Below the pieces are notes generated by a model. It saw only the letters and a program-made list of their open reading frames with translations, searched no databases and was not told where the DNA came from. A DNA stretch of 64,000 bases from Actinostola sp. cb2023 (taxonomy: Eukaryota > Cnidaria > Anthozoa > Actiniaria > Actinostolidae), in contig JAUJYZ010001540.1 of NCBI GenBank assembly GCA_033675265.1, positions 588,501 through 652,500 of the forward strand, in the 5' to 3' direction. The translations under genes and the position numbers were made by a program. This document shows, one piece after another, positions 58,101 through 64,000 of this stretch (its first letter is position 1; each line of letters begins with the position of its first letter).

Positions 58101-61100
58101 TTTGCTGCCGTTAACCCACTTTAAGGGGAATTTTCGATTATTTAATTACCCATAATGCACCCGATATATCGATATATTGATATTTCGTAGCGGCCAGAAT
58201 TTTTGCAAATGACTGTATATACCATCAATATGGATTAAAATGTCAACAATAAATATTAAAGATATTTTGATTCCAATTTTTCTATTTTCATGTAAAGTGA
58301 ATTCTCTATCAGATGTCTCTATTATTTCTCATACATTCATTATATTATTATCCATTAATTTTTAGGCAGTGTGTCCTGGCACAGAACAACTAGAATCATA
58401 TTTAGACTTTGCAGAAAAACAGGTAAAAAAAGGTTAAATATATAAAAGCAATGTATAAACTTTGATATGTTACTAGATGTCTGTATTGTTTACCAAGATA
58501 AATGGCCAAGATATGAAATGATCAGACAGGAAATGTAGCTTCAGGAAATGCATGGGTATAGCAATGATAGTATCTTGTACTTATCTTAACTATTGCAGAC
58601 ATACAGTAAATTTAACCCACGTATAAGAACATTAATAACTGTCTAGTGAATTCAGAACCTGGTCATCATTATCCTCTAGTGGATTAAATGCTATGGATAA
58701 TGCTTGTAGACGAACATTTTTTATATAAGAACCTGTTGAGCCTAAACATTGAAAAATAAATCAATAAGAACATAGACAGTGAGTAAACTGTTTTTATATG
58801 CATGATGAATCTCTTATAATTTCAATATAAAAAAAATGATATACTGTACTAGCTAGCCTCTACAGATAATAACGGATATTATGTATCAGGCCGCTTTGAG
58901 ATACAGAAAATATCACACTCTTTCACTGCACTCACTCGTGAGATATATTTCTCAACATTAGAAGATAAATTCCGTATCTCCAAGGGCAGCCACGTAATTT
59001 ACTTTTTATCATATAACGGGCCCACAGATTTTCTCTTTTTTCAAAAAAAATGTGGAGATATCTGCAGGCCACTGGTAGCGGTGTTGATATGGATTTTACG
59101 ATGTTGCTATCAGCCACTATACCACTGATTGTTATATGATAATATAGATTTAATATTTTAGTTTCAGTGAGTAGTATATATACATGCACTCACTATCAAT
59201 AACATTAACAATTATCAACCAGTTCACTTAGTGTGCATTCTGTAGTTCCAGCAGAAGTGATATACTACATGTATATTCAACAGTTAATAAACAGTCTCAC
59301 ACAAGTATTGGATAGAAGAAAAGAATTGGATTATTTTACAAGACAAAGAACATTTTTGGAGACTTTTGGTAAATACCTTATAAAAATAATATAATAATTT
59401 GGGGGCTATTCTAATCATCCTTCCTTACAGCCAGCAGCTGAATTACGAAGGACACAACTTAATGTGGTGGAGTTGAAGGCATACAAAGGCGCACTTAATG
59501 CAGCCACCATACGACCCATGTCTGACCACGGAGCACACCTTACATTCTCAATATTTATGTAACTGTTTTACTAACGACAGAAAGCCATTGTAATAACTAA
59601 ACTAAGCTGTTTTTTATTCATTGTACATTGGTTCATTGTTGTTGCTTTTGCTATATATGTAACATTGATTTTGCTTTACAGGAAAATCAATAGAAACTAA
59701 ATTAGAAAACTTCTCACACAATTTGTGTTCTTTTGTAAGTAACAATAAGAAGGTTTAATACTGTGATAATTATCAGATCAATACCACCCTTAGGCATTAG
59801 TGCAGCAATATCCTTCAAACTTTTCCAATATCCCCTCTCAATTTGGGTCGCCTGTCCATCAAATCTCCACCCCTTGCTAATCCCTTACCCATCCCCACAC
59901 CTTGCCCATCTCCACCCATTGCCCATCCCCGCCCCTTGCCCATCCCCGCCCCTTGCCCATCCCCGCCCCTTGCCCATCCCCACCCCTTGCCCATCCCCCC
60001 ACCCCTTGCCCATCCCCACCCCTTGCCCATCCCCGCCCCTTGCCCATCCCCGCCCCTTGCCCATCCCCGCCCCTTGCCCATCCCTGCCCCTTGCCCATCT
60101 CCACCCCTTGCCCATCCCTACCCCTTGCCCATCCCCAACCCTTGCCCATTTCCACCTCTTGCCCATTCACACCCATTGCCCACCCCCACCCCTTGCTCAT
60201 CCCTGCCCCTTGCCCATCCCCACCCCTTGCCCATCCCTACCCCTTGCCCATCCCCATCCCTTGCCCATCCACACCCCTTGCCCATCCCCACCCCTTGCCC
60301 ATCCCTACCCCTTGCCCATCCCTACCCCTTGCCCATCCCCTCCCCTTCCCCATCCACACCCCTTGCCCATCCCTACCCCTTGCCCATCCCCACCCCTTGC
60401 CCATCCCCACCCCTTGCCCATCCCTATCCCATCCCTACCCCTTGAACACCCCTACCCCTTGCCCACCCCTACCCCTACCCCTTGCCCATCCCCTCCCCTT
60501 GCCCATCCACACCCCTTGCCCATCCCCGCCCCTTGCCCATCCCCGCCCCTTGCCCATCCCCACCCCTTGCCCATCCCCACCCCTTGCCCATCCCCACCCC
60601 TTGCCCATCCCCGCCCCTTGCCCATCCCCGCCCCTTGCCCATCCCCGCCCCTTGCCCATCCCTGCCCCTTGCCCATCTCCACCCCTTGCCCATCCCTACC
60701 CCTTGCCCATCCCCAACCCTTGCCCATTTCCACCTCTTGCCCATTCACACCCATTGCCCACCCCCACCCCTTGCTCATCCCTGCCCCTTGCCCATCCCCA
60801 CCCCTTGCCCATCCCTTGCCCATCCCTACCCCTTGCCCATCCCCATCCCTTGCCCATCCACACCCCTTGCCCATCCCCACCCCTTGCCCATCCCTACCCC
60901 TTGCCCATCCCTACCCCTTGCCCATCCCCTCCCCTTCCCCATCCACACCCCTTGCCCATCCCTACCCCTTGCCCATCCCCACCCCTTGCCCATCCCCACC
61001 CCTTGCCCATCCCTATCCCATCCCTACCCCTTGAACACCCCTACCCCTTGCCCACCCCTACCCCTACCCCTTGCCCATCCCCTCCCCTTGCCCATCCACA

Positions 61101-64000
61101 CCCCTTGCCCATCCCTACCCCCTTGCCCATCCACACCCCTTGCCCATCCCTACCCCTTGCCCATCCCCACCCCTTGCCCATCCCTACCCCTTGCCCATCC
61201 CCTCCCTTTGCCCATCCCCACCCCTTGCCCATCCCTACCCCTTGCCCATCCCCACCCCTTGCCCTTGCCCATCCCTATCCCATCCCTACCCCTTGAACAC
61301 CCCTACCCCTTGCCCACCCCTACCCCTTGCCCATCCCCTCCCCTTGCCCATCCACACCCCTTGCCCATCCCTACCCCTTGCCCATCCACACCCCTTGCCC
61401 ATCCCTACCCCTTGCCCATCCCCACCCCTTGCCCATCCCTACCCCTTGCCCATCCCCTCCCTTTGCCCATCCCCACCCCTTGCCCTCCCCCCCCCTTGCC
61501 CATCCCTACCCCTTGCCCTCCCCCCCCCCCCCTTGCCCATCCCTACCCCTTGCCCATCCACACCCCTTGCCCATCCCTACCCCTTGCCCACCCCCACCCC
61601 TTGCCCCTTAGGCTTTGAACGTTGAAGGTGAATTGCAATAGGGTGTGTGCACTCAAGGGATCAAAAGATGTTCACACTACATCTGCTAGTAGTTGTGATG
61701 TTTAGTATTTTGTCTCACTTCAGGTGAAGAGTCAAATAAAGTCAGAGTTTGCAGTTTTACTGTTACTTGATCAAGCTTCTGGGGAGCTTTATAACAGGGT
61801 AACAAGCTAGTTGTTGTATAGAACTACTGTTTGTTTTATTATTCTTTATTAATATCAGTATTTGTTTGTTCTCTTAATAGTATGAGACTGATGGTGAAGA
61901 AATGCGAATTGAGGTATGTATAATAATAAATAATAATAAATAATAATAATACATCTTTATTAATAGAGATAGAAAATACTTACCTATTTACAATGAACTG
62001 GGAATAAACAAACATTAACCCTTATGGGTGAAATGTATAGACTTGGCTGATCCTGTTTGAATGATAGAGCTTTAACCTGGGTTTCACTAGTGAAGCCTGC
62101 ACATGATTGGGTAAACAACACACAAGGCCTTATAATGTGGTTACTAGTAACAAGGAGAGATGCTAGGTCAGTGGATTGTTTAGCCTGGTTTTCACTAGTG
62201 AAGCCTGCACATGGGTAAACAACACACAAGGCCTTATAATGTGGTTACTATGGTAACAAGGAGAGATGCTAGGTCAGTGGGTTGTTTAGCCTGGTTTTCA
62301 CTAGTGAAGCCTGCACATGGGTAAACAACACACAAGGCCTTCTAATGTGGTTACTAGTAACAAGGAGAGATGCTAGGTCAGTGGATTGTTTAGCCTGGGT
62401 TTCACTAGTGAAGCCAGCACATGGGTAATTAACAACACACAAGGCCTTATAATGTGGTTACTTGTAACAAGGAGAGATGCTAGGTCAGTGGCTTTGCATA
62501 TGCACCCATATGGCTTGGTAGCTATGTCATGTTGCTTGCACGTCGCTTGCTCTGCCATTGCACGTTTCTTGTTTAGCTTGTGGGTTATTGAGCCCAAATC
62601 AATCATAACCACAAATGCAACCATAAGAACTGAAGGATCAAATTTGTTCCACTTTTTTGTGCTTGCACTTATGCTTAGGTCAGCCTTTCACATAATCCAA
62701 GTTTCTCATGTTTGTACCTGTACATTTGTGTACTTATGCTTGGGTTGTACTGTTTTCACACAGTTCCCAAGTTTCTTATGTTTGCACTTGTATGTATGCT
62801 TATGATTGCATCATAGTGAAAACCATGCAGGCTTCCAACCATTGCAAAGGAATAGTATTTCAGGACTTAAAAACAAAGAAAGAGTGTGCATGTCAGGGTG
62901 CATATTAATAAGTGTGTATAACTATATCCTATTGCCGTTATGAAGGTTGCTGGAAGTATCTTTGAAGAGCCAGTTATACAGTCTAAAAGTATGCTATGTC
63001 TTAGTAACATATCACAGGTAAGTATATACTGACGACATACAGTTGTAATAGGAATGAACTGTACATACAGCATGTCAGACATACGCACAGATCATTCAAT
63101 GACAGGGTTTATGTAGTTACGGTATTTGAGTGTGTCTGTGCAGTATCAGTGTGTAAATGACTTGTAATCTGAATCTACTATTAATTGTGAAAACTAACCT
63201 AAAAACTACCTTATAATCTGAAAGAAAAATCATGCAAAAATCACATTTATCCACCAAAGTCTTGTGGTCAAACTTACCAGAGCTCGTTGCAGCTTATTAA
63301 TTAGTTGGACAAACTTGAACCTTAGTTGAAGCTGATTTGAACCACTTAAATGGATCATTCATGCCTTAGCTAAGCCCTAGCATGTAAATGTGCCTATTGT
63401 TAGCATTGGCTCTATTAATCTCTGCAGAAAACAAAGGAGAGGTTTGACATAGGAAGAATCACAGGTCAGTATAGTATTAATTATAAAGTTATTATTGATA
63501 AACATTTTAGACACAACTGACTGGCAAGTTATTGATTGATTACAGATCACTATGTCCAGTCACTACTCTGCTCACCAGTGGTATCTCTTAAGACGAATGA
63601 AGTCACAGGAATAGTCTGTACATTCAACAAGGAGCTCCCAGCCAATAGGTATATAAACACTGCATAGTCTACTATAACAGTCTGATAATATGCAGGGATT
63701 GAATGTGATTGAATGGATAACAGTATCAATTTATCCACTGGATTTAAGAAGTAAAGGGCTCACTCACTGCAAGAACAACGTCAGTGATCTCTGATCAAAA
63801 TCTGAATTCTCCTTGAGATTCTTTGAATTTCAAAAGAGAATTTGGGTTTTGATCACAAGTCACTTACTCTATTCTTGCAGGGAGCCCATCAATTTATTCA
63901 ACAGATAGCACGATTTAAACCACTAGAGCCTATGTGCTGTTCCACTTTGTATTTGCCTACAATATCTATCCATTGAAATGTTATTGTGATTTCAGGTTTA
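52160..64000 (+). CDS. PDE2A-like cGMP-stimulated cyclic nucleotide phosphodiesterase (5' part, runs off window)
   Basis: Exons on the plus strand: 52160-52288 (start ATG 52160), 52482-52571, 55509-55612, 55685-55800, 57818-57870, 58366-58432, 59246-59368, 59682-59734, 61724-61798, 61881-61913, 62946-63017, 63428-63464 and 63546-63648. The N-terminus is hydrophobic (MVFVFHQMLVSALLYL), as in membrane-attached PDE2 isoforms. An N-terminal GAF-like block follows (TDILVFTLNPE, LPGKGIARQVFIEKKKV, then LNKDGQLFMLIV). GAF-A comes next (EFAVLLLLDQASGELY, LLCSPVVSLKTNEVTG, IVCTFNK), aligning in order with human PDE2A [21 protein letters not shown]. GAF-B and the HD-type catalytic domain would lie past 64000. 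Phase between exons 6 and 7 closes only with the donor after CAGGTAAAAAAAG at 58433. Known role of PDE2: cGMP binding to GAF-B activates cAMP/cGMP hydrolysis. The start is the first in-frame ATG; other 5' exons are possible. Confidence 0.8.
54168..54461 (-). other. Unsupported intronic ORF of 97 codons
   Basis: An open minus-strand frame inside a PDE2A intron (MDVYSFLNSYQPN...). Composition is fairly protein-like, without low complexity, but I recognise no domain. It may be chance or a fragment of a nested gene. Confidence 0.2.
55950..56313. mobile_element. MITE with CCCAGGGGGGTACTCAGGGG-type ends
   Basis: Ends CCCAAGGGGGGTACTCAGAGG / CCCCTGAGTACCCCCCTGGG, with ATCAGTGACGGGGAG / CTCCCCGTCACTGAT next to them and many internal CCCAAAAAAAGTCC motifs. 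Confidence 0.85.
56831..56980 (-). CDS. 49-codon ORF with an AT-hook-like start, inside a foldback element
   Basis: Starts MAAKPTRRGRPKRPVIYL; RRGRPKRP fits the AT-hook core (R-G-R-P). It ends ...SEFAEILLQ and stop. A GTTAGT donor-like site after residue 33 could make this a first exon instead. Too short to assign; could be a transposase-related leader or a captured host exon. Confidence 0.35.
   Translation of the reverse strand: MAAKPTRRGRPKRPVIYLRDLSENSGEVEQIVKVSSKLTDSEFAEILLQ
57250..57392. mobile_element. Palindromic MITE nested in the 56589-57407 element
   Basis: TTAAGAATAAGGTTCAGTGT and its inverse, with TTATCCCGATTA / TAATCGGGATAA towards the centre. Confidence 0.8.
57497..57785. mobile_element. 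Foldback element ending 33 bp before a PDE2A exon
   Basis: CACCTATTCCAAAAATCATT on the left; inverse (ATATTTGGAATAGGTG) on the right; arms with GAAAGCAACAAGCAAGAAGC and GCTGACGACCGCAAAG. Confidence 0.85.
57933..58217. mobile_element. 285-bp Tc1/mariner-type MITE
   Basis: Ends TACAGTCATTTGCAAAAATT and its exact inverse, TA at both tips, arms including CACGATATATCAATATATCG and GGTGCATTATGGGTAATTAA. Ends of the CAGTC...GCAAAA type with TA targets suit Tc1/mariner mobilisation. No transposase. Confidence 0.85.
59870..61610 (+). repeat. 17-bp C-rich minisatellite of about 1.74 kb with higher-order duplication
   Basis: Unit CCCATCCCYRCCCCTTG, about 100 copies, in the PDE2A intron between exons 8 and 9. 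A variant-marked block from about 60040 recurs from about 60630 (distance about 580-590 bp), and its last part recurs again near 61275. No stop occurs in the three plus frames, giving false ORFs up to 464 codons of Pro-His-Leu. Confidence 0.95.
62060..62500 (+). repeat. About 105-bp tandem repeat, four copies
   Basis: Unit begins TTCACTAGTGAAGCCTGCAC and includes ACACACAAGGCCTT and AACAAGGAGAGATGCTAGG; in a PDE2A intron. Confidence 0.85.
63768..63880. mobile_element. Short palindromic MITE, TGCAAGAACAA family (copy 4)
   Basis: TGCAAGAACAACGTCAGTGA / CACTTACTCTATTCTTGCA ends; nearly identical to copy 1. Confidence 0.85.

Noticed and set aside
59763..61618. Overlapping plus-strand ORFs up to 464 codons rich in Pro, His and Leu
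   Set aside because: They come from a 17-bp minisatellite without stop codons in any plus frame; all three frames are open and the region lies in an intron.

Overview
The window is nuclear DNA from an animal, most likely a cnidarian and probably an anthozoan (coral or sea anemone). That placement is an inference. It rests on AT-rich, intron-dense metazoan genes with GT-AG introns, and on very many short foldback/MITE-like elements, including GC-rich ends that resemble elements of anthozoan genomes. No bacterial operon, phage or CRISPR signal is present.

Six multi-exon genes and one single-exon gene were rebuilt by joining exons at splice sites and checking reading phase. From left to right: (1) cereblon (CRBN), minus strand, C-terminal part cut off by the window start. 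(2) DNAJB9/ERdj4, plus strand, head-to-head with CRBN across about 580 bp. (3) WDR82, minus strand, 9 exons, complete (318 aa). (4) A 69-aa membrane protein, minus strand. (5) A single-RRM protein resembling the DAZ/Boule family, minus strand, 9 exons, 170 aa. (6) Importin-9 (IPO9), minus strand, 30 exons over 21 kb, 1,011 aa after allowing one single-base indel. (7) A PDE2A-like cyclic nucleotide phosphodiesterase, plus strand, whose N-terminal GAF-like region and GAF-A run off the right edge. CRBN and DNAJB9 both serve protein quality control; otherwise the genes look like unrelated neighbours.

Most of the remaining sequence is introns and intergenic DNA packed with repeats: foldback elements, some nested; a tRNA-headed SINE with a large microsatellite tail; (TAA)n arrays; and several minisatellites. 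Several arrays touch splice sites. The clearest case is a 38-bp array in IPO9 in which each unit copies the end of an exon together with its 5' splice site. An 11-bp array of about 1.57 kb ends at another IPO9 splice donor.

Two genes carry a single-base frameshift in a homopolymer within a conserved exon (CRBN and IPO9). One CRBN exon exists as two damaged copies, one of them broken up by (AAAT)n blocks. These may be assembly errors or real lesions; raw reads would decide. I found no convincing unknown multi-gene system. The most unusual content is the repeat/splice-site architecture and small start-codon-containing ORFs inside foldback elements.
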